A DNA stretch of 64,000 bases from Cutibacterium namnetense (GCF_001642025.1 NZ_LWHO01000001.1:530573-594572); one strand, 5' to 3'; counted from the first letter of the stretch, positions 52,658 to 61,818 are shown. Notes: generated by a model not told the origin, from the sequence alone. Program-made: numbers and translations.

Positions 52658-54274
52658 GTGACATCGAGAATGGAGGTGGCCGAGCTCGTCGAGACGACGC
52701 AGCCGGCCGGCCCGAAGCATCGCATAGGTGCGGTTGCCGCAGTCGCTACCCTGGGTTCGCTGTTATTCGGCTACGACACTGGGGTGATTTCTGGTGCCCT
52801 GCCGTTTATGTATTTGCCCTATGATGCCGGCGGTCTGGCCCTGACGGTGGGGCATGAAGGTGCCATCGGTGGCACCCTAACCCTTGGTGCTGCTTTCGGC
52901 GGCCTCATAGGCGGCATGATGAGCGATCGCTGGGGTCGACGCCATAACCTCCTGACCCTGGCTGTTCTCTTTGTCGTGGGAGCCTTAGGAACTGCCGTAG
53001 CTCCCAGCATCTGGGTGATGTATCCCTTCCGGGTGGTGCTCGGATTCGCCGTGGGAGCGGCTTCAGCGACAGTGCCCGTCTACCTGTCAGAGACCTCGCC
53101 CAAGCGGGTGCGTGGTCGGATTGTGGCACTCGACCAGTTCATGATCGTCTTTGGCCAGTTGCTGGCTTTCTCTGTTAATGCCGCTATCTCGGCGGCTCAA
53201 GGGGGACCCAGCTTGACGGTAACTGCGGATCCGACGGGGCGGCTGTCTCCGGGGACCTATTCCTGGGACACCCTGCAGACCATGACGACCTCCCATGGGG
53301 GAGCGATGACCGACGAGGCCTTTCGCGCCTTCTTAGCTCAGCTGTCGATATCCGCAGGATCCGGTGGAGCATGGCGCTGGATGCTCGTGGTATGCACCCT
53401 GCCCGCCATCGCGCTGTGGATCGGTATGCGGAAGATGCCCGAGTCGGCTCGCTGGCATGTGAGCCATGGCCAGCTGCGGGAGGCCATCGCATGCCTCAAA
53501 CAGGTGCGCGTCGAAGGGGTTGATGAGCCGATCGTCGACGAGGTCACTGAGATGGTTGCTCTCAACGGTGAGGGCGGCAGACTCAGCCATCGTCAGCAGT
53601 GGGCGGTCGTCATGGAGTCACGCTGGACGCGTCGCCTTCTGCTGGTTGGGATTTTCCTTGCGGTCGTTAACCAGACTACCGGCGTCAATACCGTCATGTA
53701 TTACGCTCCCAAGGTTCTGGAGTTCGCAGGGATGAGCACCCAGGCGTCGATTATCGCTCAGGTGGCCAATGGCGTCATGTCCGTTATTGGTGCCGCCGCA
53801 GGCTTGTGGCTTATCGAACGGTTTGACCGTCGTCACCTGCTCATCTTCGATGTCACCGCGGTCGGTGCGTGCCTCCTTGGTATTGCGGCTACTTTCGGGT
53901 TGGCGATTGCTCCTCATGTGGGTAAAGGGATACCGAAGTGGTCACCCATTCTCGTGCTCGTGCTGATGAGCATCTTCATGCTTATCGTGCAGTCCACCAA
54001 TGGCACAGTGGTGTGGACCATGCTTGGTGAGATGTTCCCGACCCGGATGCGCGGGGCGATGAACGGCGCTGCGGTGTTTTGCGGGTGGCTGGCTAATGCG
54101 ACGATCACCTGGACTTTCCCGGCCATGCTGGCAGGGTTCGGTGGCGCAGGAACCTACCTGACCTATGGTCTGGTAAACCTTGTTATCGCGTTGGTTCTCG
54201 TCAAGATCATGCCGGAAACCAAGGGGCGCTCGTTGGAGGAGATTGAGGTCGAGATGAAGGGGCGCTACGCCTGA
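52658..54274 (+). CDS. Sugar porter (major facilitator superfamily)
   Basis: A 538-residue, 12-helix sugar:H+ symporter-type transporter. Signatures: GYDTGVISGALPF near residue 40, DRWGRRHN near 89, PVYLSETSPKRVRGRI near 140, the helix-7 QTTGVNTVMYYAPKVLE near 345, and the C-terminal PETKGRSLEEIE. A ~60-residue insertion between helices 5 and 6 is longer than in typical family members. AGGAG precedes the GTG at 52658; ATG 52670 is an alternative. The sugar cannot be read from sequence. Confidence 0.92.
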   Translation: MTSRMEVAELVETTQPAGPKHRIGAVAAVATLGSLLFGYDTGVISGALPFMYLPYDAGGLALTVGHEGAIGGTLTLGAAFGGLIGGMMSDRWGRRHNLLTLAVLFVVGALGTAVAPSIWVMYPFRVVLGFAVGAASATVPVYLSETSPKRVRGRIVALDQFMIVFGQLLAFSVNAAISAAQGGPSLTVTADPTGRLSPGTYSWDTLQTMTTSHGGAMTDEAFRAFLAQLSISAGSGGAWRWMLVVCTLPAIALWIGMRKMPESARWHVSHGQLREAIACLKQVRVEGVDEPIVDEVTEMVALNGEGGRLSHRQQWAVVMESRWTRRLLLVGIFLAVVNQTTGVNTVMYYAPKVLEFAGMSTQASIIAQVANGVMSVIGAAAGLWLIERFDRRHLLIFDVTAVGACLLGIAATFGLAIAPHVGKGIPKWSPILVLVLMSIFMLIVQSTNGTVVWTMLGEMFPTRMRGAMNGAAVFCGWLANATITWTFPAMLAGFGGAGTYLTYGLVNLVIALVLVKIMPETKGRSLEEIEVEMKGRYA

Positions 54275-54292
54275 GATCGGTCCGATAAACCT

Positions 54293-54315
54293 CGGTTCAC
54301 CTTAAGCTGGAACCG
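54293..54315 (+). terminator. Small stem-loop after the sugar porter gene
   Basis: CGGTTC (54293-54298) and GAACCG (54310-54315) form a 6-base stem about 20 bases after the stop. No T-run follows, so the terminator role is inferred from position. Confidence 0.3.
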
Positions 54316-54406
54316 CCACGACGCAACCGGGGTACGAAGATTTATCGATGTGCTACGACGACTGCGGATGGAGAGCGCCTCTCCCTGTCAAAAGCAATTT
54401 GTATTG

Positions 54407-54479
54407 CGGCCCCGATAGGATTCGAACCTACGACACATGGTTTAGGAAACCACTGCTCTATCCCCTGAGCTACGGGGCC
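54407..54479 (-). tRNA. tRNA-Arg (anticodon CCT)
   Basis: On the minus strand the acceptor GGCCCCG pairs with CGGGGCC. The D-arm is GCTCAGGGGATAGAGC, the anticodon loop TTCCTAA gives CCT, and the T-arm is GTAGGTTCGAATCCTAT. It reads AGG. CCA is not encoded (CAA follows the discriminator). No repeat of its 3' end or integrase was seen, so it does not mark an integrated element. Confidence 0.95.
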
Positions 54480-54677
54480 CTGCCCACACAGGGCCTTACT
54501 AGACTAGTCCGACAGGGCTGCCTGGACCAACCGAACCCCATATTGTCATGAAACTGGGTTGTCGATGATCTTGTCGTGCCTGCCGCCAACTTGGCTCACG
54601 ACGGAGTGGCGCGCTGCTTTGGCGGTGGATTCTTCTCGATAGACTGACGGCGTTTGTTAACACGCAGGGGAGCCAGG

Positions 54678-56075
54678 ATGAGCGAAGAAGGACTTGCGGC
54701 CGCACGCCAGAAGATGACCGAGGCAGGTGTCGATCCCGTCGCCATCGAGGTCTTCACCTCCTATTACCACCAGCTCGAGACCGGTGATACCGGGCTCATC
54801 CGCGAGGACACGATTTCCCCGCTCACCGATCCGCCACTACTCGACGACGTTGAGGTCAGCGAGGAGCAGGCTGCTGAGGCCCTCGACAAGACCGTCATCA
54901 TCAAGCTCAACGGCGGGCTCGGAACCTCGATGGGTCTTGACCGAGCTAAGTCACTGCTCGAGGTGCGAGACGGCAAGTCCTTCCTCGACATCATTGCCAC
55001 CCAGGTGCTCTCGGCCCGCAAAGCTTTCGGCGCGCGACTGCCGCTGATGTTCATGAATTCCTTCAATACCCGCGAGGACACTCTTAAGGCCCTCGAGAAA
55101 TATCCGGACTTGGCTGTCGATGGCCTAGAGCTCGACTTCCTACAGGATCAGGAACCTAAGCTCGACGCTGAGACCCTCGCCCCGGTTGAGTGGCCGAAGG
55201 ATTCCTCCCTCGAGTGGTGTCCCCCGGGCCACGGCGACCTCTACACCGCCCTGCTCGGATCCGGCATCCTCGACCATCTACTCGAGGCTGGATACCAGTA
55301 CGCCTCGGTATCCAACGGTGACAATCTTGGTGCCGTTCCGGACGGTCGTCTCGCAGGCTGGTTTACGGCGTCGGGTGCTCCTTACGCTGCTGAGCTGTGT
55401 CGTCGCACCATTAACGACAAGAAGGGCGGCCATCTGGCCATTCGTAAGTCTGACAACCAGCTTATTCTGCGCGATACCGCGCAGACGGCTGAGGAGGAGA
55501 TGGATTACTTCACCGACGAGCATCGTCACCCCTTCTTCCACACCAACAATCTATGGTTCGACCTTCAGGCCCTTAAAAAGGTGCTAGACGAGCGACACGG
55601 CGTGATGGGCTTGCAGATTATTCGCAACGAGAAGACGGTCGATCCGAAGGATTCCTCGTCGACTCCCGTCATCCAGATTGAGTCCGCTATGGGGGGCGCT
55701 ATCGAGGTTTTCGAAGGCGCCACCTGCATCTGCGTCGATCGGTCCCGATTCTTGCCGGTCAAGACGACCAACGAGCTGCTGCTGCTTCGGTCTGATGTCT
55801 ATGACCTCGACGATTCCGCTCACCTCGTCAAGACCACCGACCGGACGTGTGCAGTCGATCTTGACAAGGACTTTTACAAAAAGATCGGTGATTTCGACGA
55901 CCGTATCCCTGAGCCGCCTTCGCTGCGCCGTGCTACCTCGCTGAAGGTCAGGGGAGACTGGGCCTTTGGTTCGGGAGTTGTCGTTGAGGGGGACGCTTCG
56001 CTGATCACTGAGAAGCCCCAGGCGGTTCCGGACGGGACCGTGCTCACTGGCGAAATTCCCGGTGTGAAGAAGTGA
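54678..56075 (+). CDS. UTP-glucose-1-phosphate uridylyltransferase, UDPGP (eukaryote-like) family
   Basis: Makes UDP-glucose. The 465-residue protein belongs to the long UDPGP family rather than the short bacterial GalU family (near 300 residues). Motifs: KLNGGLGTSMGLDRAKSL near residue 78 (nucleotide loop), PPGHGDLYTALLGSG near 175, VSNGDNLGAVPD near 215, and FHTNNLWFDLQAL near 285. GGGGAG precedes the ATG at 54678; an ATG eight codons earlier is less well placed. The stop overlaps the next gene's GTG. Confidence 0.93.
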   Translation: MSEEGLAAARQKMTEAGVDPVAIEVFTSYYHQLETGDTGLIREDTISPLTDPPLLDDVEVSEEQAAEALDKTVIIKLNGGLGTSMGLDRAKSLLEVRDGKSFLDIIATQVLSARKAFGARLPLMFMNSFNTREDTLKALEKYPDLAVDGLELDFLQDQEPKLDAETLAPVEWPKDSSLEWCPPGHGDLYTALLGSGILDHLLEAGYQYASVSNGDNLGAVPDGRLAGWFTASGAPYAAELCRRTINDKKGGHLAIRKSDNQLILRDTAQTAEEEMDYFTDEHRHPFFHTNNLWFDLQALKKVLDERHGVMGLQIIRNEKTVDPKDSSSTPVIQIESAMGGAIEVFEGATCICVDRSRFLPVKTTNELLLLRSDVYDLDDSAHLVKTTDRTCAVDLDKDFYKKIGDFDDRIPEPPSLRRATSLKVRGDWAFGSGVVVEGDASLITEKPQAVPDGTVLTGEIPGVKK

Positions 56076-56443
56076 CACCGGATCAGCAGTGTTGGGAGGC
56101 GGTGGCCGCAGTCCTGACTGGACAGCGACTTATCGCCCCTGACAAGCCAGGATGGCAGGCCATTGACCTCGTGAAGTGGCTGGCGGAGCAAGGGTGGCCG
56201 GCGAGTCGATTGGCGCAGCGGCGTGCTGAATCCCAGCAGGCCGGACGATCCTGGCCCGAGCCGATTCCCGATGACTTGTCCACAGGCCTGGAGTTCGCTC
56301 GCTACGGAGCAGTACTAGCGCAGGTGCGTCAGATCGCTGGACTCGATGGGTTGAGTGCCAGGGTGCACCGGGGCGCGGTGGTCATTGGGCCAGACGAAGC
56401 TCGTCTGTTGGCCGAACGTCCACCGCATAACGTGCTGCACTGA
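56072..56443 (+). CDS. Uncharacterised small protein coupled to the UDPGP gene
   Basis: A 123-residue soluble protein. Its GTG overlaps the UDPGP stop by four bases, so translation is coupled. It is helical-looking, with WQAIDLVKWLAEQGWPASRL near residue 28, and ends after VVIGPDEARLLAERP. No family recognised and no catalytic motif seen. Confidence 0.7.
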   Translation: MTPDQQCWEAVAAVLTGQRLIAPDKPGWQAIDLVKWLAEQGWPASRLAQRRAESQQAGRSWPEPIPDDLSTGLEFARYGAVLAQVRQIAGLDGLSARVHRGAVVIGPDEARLLAERPPHNVLH

Positions 56444-56465
56444 GCCTGGCAGCTCTGGCGCGCCT

Positions 56466-56834
56466 TCACTGGACCGGACGAGAGCGTAGTTCGTCGCGGA
56501 TCTCGATGAGTAGGTCAGCGGTGGTGGGGGCAGCCACGGGTTCATCGTTAGTGCGCTTGAGCTTCTCCGTAGCCAGCTCGATGGGCTTGATGAGCCCGAA
56601 GTAGATGACGAGGGACATAACGAAGAAGGAGATGACGGCGGTGATGAAGGCACCGACGTGGACCCCGCCTGGAACCCAGTCGGAGAAGTTCGGCGTGCCG
56701 CCCAGCTTGCCGATCAGATCCATGAGGATCGTCGTAAATGATTTGACGACGGTGGAAAATGCGCCGCCAAGGATGAATGCGACGGCCAGTTCAATGAGAT
56801 TGCCGCGCATCAGGAAGTCCTTGAATCCCTTCAC
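56466..56834 (-). CDS. mscL: Large-conductance mechanosensitive channel MscL
   Basis: A pentameric safety valve for hypo-osmotic shock. The 122-residue protein begins MKGFKDFLMRGNLIELAVAF, the typical amphipathic N-terminal helix leading into TM1 (IELAVAFILGGAFSTVVKS). A short periplasmic loop precedes TM2 (AFITAVISFFVMSLVIYFG) and a charged cytoplasmic helix. Length is slightly below the 130-150 of many homologues. AAAGGAGC precedes the ATG on the minus strand. Confidence 0.95.
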   Translation of the reverse strand: MKGFKDFLMRGNLIELAVAFILGGAFSTVVKSFTTILMDLIGKLGGTPNFSDWVPGGVHVGAFITAVISFFVMSLVIYFGLIKPIELATEKLKRTNDEPVAAPTTADLLIEIRDELRSRPVQ

Positions 56835-56943
56835 AGAGCTCCTTTCGGGTTGGTGTGCTGCCCGCAGACGTCGGGCCTGCTAAAAACCGTAACGCGACTG
56901 GGAAAGCGCTGATACTGCTTCCCGCGTCTGGACAGCTGCAAAC

Positions 56944-57603
56944 TCACTCCACCACCAATCCTAATGGCTGCCCCTGACCAGCCACCGCGATCGCTGCGGC
57001 TTCGGCCGATTCGGTGGATACCACGACGAGCTCCGTTGACGGAGATCCCTGGATGAGTCCGCCTCCGCTGGTAGGTAGGCTCCGGATGATGGCACCGCGC
57101 GTCAGAACGCGTGGAGTCCCATCTTCGCTAGGACAGACAACGGATATTCGCTGGCCCACCTGCAACATCCCGACCATTGACGAGTCAGCCAAGTGGATGC
57201 CGACGAGAGCCTTTCCAGGCCCGACGGCGGACCCGGACAGCACTGTTGAGTTCGTCAAGATTGTCCCCTCGGTGATCCGTACCGATGCTTGACGGCCCTC
57301 CACTTGCGCAAGGGTGACTGTCTCGTGAGGGAGAATACTTGGATCGACCCGGATGGTATGAAGGTCAGACCGCTGGATGACGCGACCGCCCTCAATGGCA
57401 TGCGCGGCGACGATGACCTCACGCCCCGACGACGAGGTTGCCACGCCGGGGGACGCCACTAGGAGCACTGCGAGGGCCGCGAGGATTGCAGCTAGCCCGC
57501 GCCGGTGACGGGCCACCATGACGTGCACACGTCGCCGCGCGGTGGGTTTATGGGTACGGCTTAAGCGTCGGGTGTCCTGGGAGTTTTTCGATGTCAGTTT
57601 CAC
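56944..57603 (-). CDS. SAF-domain protein (CpaB/RcpC-like)
   Basis: A 219-residue protein. A basic N-terminal leader is followed by one membrane segment (LAAILAALAVLLVASPGVA, about 38-57) and then an extracytoplasmic SAF domain (VIVAAHAIEGGRVIQRSDL near 64; LVGIHLADSSMVGMLQVGQR near 130). SAF domains of this type occur in the pilus assembly protein CpaB, but no tad/flp pilus genes are near, and the actinobacterial copies next to mscL/fmdB are uncharacterised. The extracellular orientation is inferred from the leader. Confidence 0.82.
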   Translation of the reverse strand: MKLTSKNSQDTRRLSRTHKPTARRRVHVMVARHRRGLAAILAALAVLLVASPGVATSSSGREVIVAAHAIEGGRVIQRSDLHTIRVDPSILPHETVTLAQVEGRQASVRITEGTILTNSTVLSGSAVGPGKALVGIHLADSSMVGMLQVGQRISVVCPSEDGTPRVLTRGAIIRSLPTSGGGLIQGSPSTELVVVSTESAEAAAIAVAGQGQPLGLVVE

Positions 57604-57683
57604 ACCGACAGTTATCGGCAGGGGAGAGCAGATTTTTCAGTTATCCACAGGACAGTTTTGACATTGCTTGAGCCAAGCTCACG

Positions 57684-57986
57684 TCAGGAGGTGCTTTCGG
57701 ATGTCTTCGTCGTCGAGGAAGATGAGGACGAGGCCGGTTCAGACTTCGTTGAGGACTCTGAGGTCGTTGACGAAGAGCTATCCCCGGTGGCTGCCTTTGA
57801 TGCGCCTTTGGTGTGATTGTCGGTGGAGTAGAACCCTGACCCCTTGAAGACTACCCCGACCGCGCTGAAGACCTTGCGTAGATTGCCCTCGCAGGACGGG
57901 CAGACGGTCAGTGAGGGGTCGCTGAACTTCTGCACAACCTCGAGGTCACGACCGCAGTCGTTGCATTGGTACTGGTAGGTGGGCAT
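57684..57986 (-). CDS. FmdB-family zinc-ribbon protein
   Basis: A 100-residue protein. The N-terminal ~50 residues are a zinc ribbon with two CxxC pairs (CNDCGRD near residue 8 and CPSCEG near 33). The second half is a low-complexity Ser/Thr/Glu/Lys tail. Named after an amidase/formamidase-operon regulator; the mechanism is not established. It lies between the SAF gene and the 5-formyl-THF cyclo-ligase gene on the same strand, an arrangement conserved in actinobacteria. Confidence 0.88.
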   Translation of the reverse strand: MPTYQYQCNDCGRDLEVVQKFSDPSLTVCPSCEGNLRKVFSAVGVVFKGSGFYSTDNHTKGASKAATGDSSSSTTSESSTKSEPASSSSSSTTKTSESTS

Positions 57987-58063
57987 GATCTCCTCGTTCC
58001 GGCGGTATCGGGCGCCTGTCGAATGATAGGCGTGTTACCGGGCACCAGAAAATCGTGGGCTCC

Positions 58064-58696
58064 CTACTGGCCGAGCAGATGCAGCCCGCTGGGGGTGAGA
58101 GCCGCCGTGACGGGCTCGTCCCAGGGGTCGTGGGGCACTTCGTCGAGGATTTCGTCATCATTGACGACCGCCCACACTGGAACGTCACAAGCCCGGTAGG
58201 TGAGGACACGGTCGTACCAGCCTCCGCCCACCCCCACACGGTATCCAGATCGGTCGACGAACAGCGCCGAGCACAGCACCACCTCGACCTGGTCGATCGC
58301 CGAGGCAGGGAGACTAGGAGCTACCGGCTCAGGGATCTGCCACAGGCCAGTTCGTACGTTCTTGCTGTCATACCATGCCCAGGCCGGTTCATTGAGGGGA
58401 CGGCCGTGGCCGTCAGTTAGAACGGGTGCCAGAACCTTTTTGCCCATCATGACGAGAGTGTCGGCGAGATCCATGGTGTCCGGTTCATCGCCACGAGAGA
58501 GGTAGAGGGCGACCGTGTGGGCCCATAGCAACCGGCTCATGGCATGCTCGGTGCGCCGATCGTCGCGGCTCATCCGCGTTCGGTGATCCAATGCGGCACG
58601 ATGAGTCAGGCTACGACGTCGCAACTCTTCCTTGCCCGGCTGAGGATCCACTCCGGCGGGTCTCCTATCTGACGGAACATGGTCTGTCGTCACCAC
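58064..58696 (-). CDS. 5-formyltetrahydrofolate cyclo-ligase
   Basis: An ATP-dependent enzyme returning 5-formyl-THF to 5,10-methenyl-THF. A 210-residue protein with the phosphate-binding GVGGGWYDRVL near residue 154 that defines the family, and KEELRRRSLTHRAAL near 23. The start could be shorter than annotated, since the first ~20 residues have no family counterpart. Divergent from the MoeA-like gene, with 64 bases between starts. Confidence 0.92.
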   Translation of the reverse strand: MVTTDHVPSDRRPAGVDPQPGKEELRRRSLTHRAALDHRTRMSRDDRRTEHAMSRLLWAHTVALYLSRGDEPDTMDLADTLVMMGKKVLAPVLTDGHGRPLNEPAWAWYDSKNVRTGLWQIPEPVAPSLPASAIDQVEVVLCSALFVDRSGYRVGVGGGWYDRVLTYRACDVPVWAVVNDDEILDEVPHDPWDEPVTAALTPSGLHLLGQ

Positions 58697-58760
58697 CCCA
58701 TGCTATGCCCTAGCCGAGTCGCTGCCAGGCAGATAGCAGAACGCCCTCTAGGGTGATGTC

Positions 58761-60068
58761 ATGGCGTTCTTCCATAGGAAAAAGCAGGTCGAGGCCCCAC
58801 AACCCGAAGCGGAACCCCTCGGCCTGCCGGGAGCGCCGGAGACAGATATGTCAGGCCGTCGTTCTGTCGACGATCATCGCGACTACCTGTGCAGCCTGGT
58901 GCAGGCCGTCCCCCCAGTAGCCGTAGAGGTGCCCAGAGCCGTCGGTCTGGCTGTCTGCGAGGACGTTCACGCGCCTCACGATGTTCCAGTCGTGACGACG
59001 GCGGTTTCTGACGGCTACGCTCTGGACTCAGCGTCGACTCGGATGGCCGGACGCCCAGGTGCCGTTGAGATTCAGGTCGACCGCCGCCCACCTAGCCCGG
59101 TAATTCCTGGTACCGCTGTGCGGGTCATGGCTGGATCGCTGCTTCCCGAGGGAACTGACTGCGTCCTGCCGCAGGATTTATTGAATAGCGACGGCGACAT
59201 TGTGCTGTTTTCTCCGGTGAAGAGATGGGCTGGCACCCGACTTGCGGGCTCGGATTACGGCGCTGGTGAGGTCTTGGTGCGCAATGGGACGATTCTTCAC
59301 CCCGGCATCATCTCGGTGCTTGCTTCGGCCGGAATCAACGAGGTGTTCGTCCGTCCGCGCCCCAAGGTCGTCATTGTTGCGGTGAGTGCTGATGAGGATC
59401 AGCGTGAGGAGATCGAGCGACGGGCGCGGGTCAATGGCGCCGAGGATATTGCCTCTGTTGATGCCACTGCTGCAGCCATCGAATCTGCTACCCGAGCGCT
59501 CGACGTGAATGTCACTGTCGTCTCCACCGGCACCTCCAGTGACAGCGAGTTGACCCGGTTGCTGGCGAATGCCGGACGTGGGGCTGATCTCGTGATCGTC
59601 ACGAGCGACCGGGTAGTTGTCGGTCAGCAGGATCCCGTGTCATCGGTGTTGCCACCCATGGGAGGTACAGACTTCGCTAGGGTGGCGATGGAGCCGGGGG
59701 CAAACCAAGTGTTCGCCCTGATAGATCCGGGTTTGGTTCCCCTGATCGTCCTGCCGGTTGGACCTGGGCCAGCTCTCATCTCCTTCATGGCCTTTGTACA
59801 GCCCCTGCTGCGTAAATTGTCAGGTCTTCCCCCGGCCGAGAAACTCAAAGCGGAGACGGATCGACCGATTGCGCGGCATCCAGAATCCACCACGTTCGTC
59901 CCAGTACGTCTAGCGCGGGTGGGTGGGCGTCCGGTGCTATCGCGAGCCGGAATGGGGGATGTCACCCACGTTGTCGATTTGTCGATGGCCGATGCTATCG
60001 CTGTTGTCGGGGCGGGGGACGAACCAGTTCCCACTGGCATGCCGCTGACCTGCTGGCGACTGGGGTGA
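58761..60068 (+). CDS. MoeA/gephyrin-family protein lacking canonical catalytic motifs (Glp-like)
   Basis: A 435-residue MoeA-fold protein. The N-terminal domains keep the family shape (SDGYALDSAS near residue 88; GTAVRVMAGSLLPEGTDCVL near 118; the GAGEVLVRNGTILHPG stretch near 175). In the MoCF-like domain, however, the usual motifs are replaced: AVSADEDQRE where MoeA has STGDEL, VTSDRVVVGQQD where it has SGGVSVG, and LPVGPGPALIS where it has LPGNPVS. It is therefore unlikely to insert molybdate. Gene order with a RimJ-type GNAT and a membrane protein equals the actinobacterial locus where the MoeA-like Glp protein was reported to bind FtsZ. A cell-division role is inferred. Confidence 0.85.
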   Translation: MAFFHRKKQVEAPQPEAEPLGLPGAPETDMSGRRSVDDHRDYLCSLVQAVPPVAVEVPRAVGLAVCEDVHAPHDVPVVTTAVSDGYALDSASTRMAGRPGAVEIQVDRRPPSPVIPGTAVRVMAGSLLPEGTDCVLPQDLLNSDGDIVLFSPVKRWAGTRLAGSDYGAGEVLVRNGTILHPGIISVLASAGINEVFVRPRPKVVIVAVSADEDQREEIERRARVNGAEDIASVDATAAAIESATRALDVNVTVVSTGTSSDSELTRLLANAGRGADLVIVTSDRVVVGQQDPVSSVLPPMGGTDFARVAMEPGANQVFALIDPGLVPLIVLPVGPGPALISFMAFVQPLLRKLSGLPPAEKLKAETDRPIARHPESTTFVPVRLARVGGRPVLSRAGMGDVTHVVDLSMADAIAVVGAGDEPVPTGMPLTCWRLG

Positions 60069-60072
60069 TGTC

Positions 60073-60780
60073 GTGACCTCATCTCGTCTGCCGTGGGGAG
60101 TGTCGATGCCGCGGCATCATCACTGGCCAGTGACTATGCAGGCTGGCGGGGTGGTGCTGCGTCCGCTGCGGCGTGCCGACGAGGCGAGGTGGACGACGAC
60201 GCGGGAGCTCGATTGGGATTGGCTAGGCCCGTGGGAGGCGACCAAGCCTCCTGGCTCTCATGAGAGGGTTGGTGGCTATCTGACGATGATTTCCCGAAGC
60301 CGCCGACGTGCCAAGGAGGGCACGTCGTTGCCGTGGGCAATTGGGTGGGATGATGGTTGGCCGGACCATCCTGCCGTAAATCGAGCCACCACGCCCCTTA
60401 TCGGGCAAGTGACGGTGTCATCGATCTCGTTGGGATCTGCGATGTCGTGCTCCATGGGCTATTGGGTGGCTTCCGCTCATGCCGGTAAGGGGATCGCGCC
60501 GACCGCGGTGGCGTTGGCGTGCGATTACGTTTTCCAGGTCATGGGATTGCATCGCGTCGAGATATGTGTGCGGCCAGAGAATACGAAAAGTTTGCGCGTC
60601 GTTGAAAAGCTGGGCTTGACAGAGGAAGGGTTGCGGCCGTCGTATTTGCATATCGATGGCCAGTGGCGCGACCATCGAGTGTTCCGCCTGTTGAATGACG
60701 ATTATCCTGACGGGGTGCTGCGCAACTATTTGGTCAATCACCTACTTCCAGGATCTGCGGTAGGGGAGAACGAGGACTGA
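60073..60780 (+). CDS. GNAT acetyltransferase, RimJ/RimL type
   Basis: A 235-residue N-acetyltransferase. MGYWVASAHAGKGIAPTAVA near residue 136 is the acetyl-CoA-binding region with a G-K-G-type loop, followed by LHRVEICVRPENTKSLRVVE near 165, characteristic of the RimJ/L group. Substrate unknown; ribosomal or other protein N-termini are typical. GTG start at 60073, four bases after the MoeA-like stop. In mycobacteria the equivalent gene (rimJ) lies at the same position. Confidence 0.88.
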   Translation: MTSSRLPWGVSMPRHHHWPVTMQAGGVVLRPLRRADEARWTTTRELDWDWLGPWEATKPPGSHERVGGYLTMISRSRRRAKEGTSLPWAIGWDDGWPDHPAVNRATTPLIGQVTVSSISLGSAMSCSMGYWVASAHAGKGIAPTAVALACDYVFQVMGLHRVEICVRPENTKSLRVVEKLGLTEEGLRPSYLHIDGQWRDHRVFRLLNDDYPDGVLRNYLVNHLLPGSAVGENED

Positions 60781-60852
60781 ACCACATTGTTGTGATTCGT
60801 TTCCCGACACTCCGCGTGTGGTCCCTGCGACACGCCGAAACGGGCCCGTAGC

Positions 60853-61656
60853 GTGTCACTTGTGGAAGCCCTCCAAGCTGTTCTCATCGTCATTGTCCTC
60901 GTGGGGTGGATCGCCTACCTCGTCCCCATGGTCGTCAATCGACGGCGCTCCCAAGAGGTTGCTGATGACAAGCACGAGGACTTTCCGAACACCATGAGTG
61001 TGGTGTCCCGGGGCTCTTGCACAGTTACTCCTGACGATACCGGCGAGGATCCTCAAGTGGAGCTGTCCACCCCGTACACGCGGTCTTATGCACGTTGGGA
61101 CCTGAGGCGTTCATGGGCGGTAGCCGCTCGACGCCGGATGACGACAATGTTGGTGCTATTGGGACTGACGGTGTTGTCGATGGTGCTCGCTATTGCTGAC
61201 GTGACGCCGTGGTGGCTGGTGGCCGTCTTTGCATTGTTGTTGGTGGGCTTCTTAGTCCTTGCCCGCTGGTCCGTGGTGGCCATGGCCAAGCGTTTCGATC
61301 GCAGGTACGCGCTCATCAATAAGGGATGGGACGAGGAGACGGTGGCGTTGGAGGTGAGTGCGAAACCCTTTCCTTCCGAAGACGAGCCCACCTCCTGGAC
61401 GATCGACCTCGACCGTCCAGTGACGGCCCCGGAAGGCTCGCTGTGGGATGACGTCGTCGTCACTGCTCCGACCTATGTCTCGACACCACTGAGCGCCCGG
61501 ACGGTCCGCACCATTGACCTATCCGCTCCTGGGCCGGTCCCTGGTCAGGTCGACACCCCTGTCGTTGCCGAGAAGCCGGTCGAGACGCCCGACGATGAGC
61601 ACGCTGCGGAGGCCCACGAGGGTCCCTCGGGGATTGTTGGTGTCGCCTCAGCCTGA
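60853..61656 (+). CDS. Membrane protein, probable partner of the MoeA-like protein
   Basis: A 267-residue membrane protein. An N-terminal span (LQAVLIVIVLVGWIAYLVPM) is followed by a ~70-residue hydrophilic loop, a two-helix hairpin (TTMLVLLGLTVLSMVLAIAD; WWLVAVFALLLVGFLVLARW) and a ~125-residue acidic tail rich in Pro, Val and Glu. It matches in position and layout the actinobacterial protein that follows moeA-like and rimJ genes, described as the membrane receptor of Glp. Starts possible at GTG 60853 or GTG 60862. The functional assignment is inference from synteny. Confidence 0.72.
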   Translation: MSLVEALQAVLIVIVLVGWIAYLVPMVVNRRRSQEVADDKHEDFPNTMSVVSRGSCTVTPDDTGEDPQVELSTPYTRSYARWDLRRSWAVAARRRMTTMLVLLGLTVLSMVLAIADVTPWWLVAVFALLLVGFLVLARWSVVAMAKRFDRRYALINKGWDEETVALEVSAKPFPSEDEPTSWTIDLDRPVTAPEGSLWDDVVVTAPTYVSTPLSARTVRTIDLSAPGPVPGQVDTPVVAEKPVETPDDEHAAEAHEGPSGIVGVASA

Positions 61657-61818
61657 ACCGGGTTTTGAGCTGACACAATGTTCCTTGTGTCGTCCGCGCC
61701 TCGGGCAGGGATCGCGCGGTGCCCTGGCAGGTTGGCCTTCGGAATTGACGAAGTCTTCGCCCAATCATGCGTCGTATGGCGCGGGGTCGCCAGGGTGTGG
61801 TAGCGTAACCGCGTTGTT

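Noticed and set aside
54407-54479. tRNA-Arg as an attachment site for an integrated element
   Set aside because: No integrase, no duplicated tRNA 3' end and only housekeeping genes on both sides.
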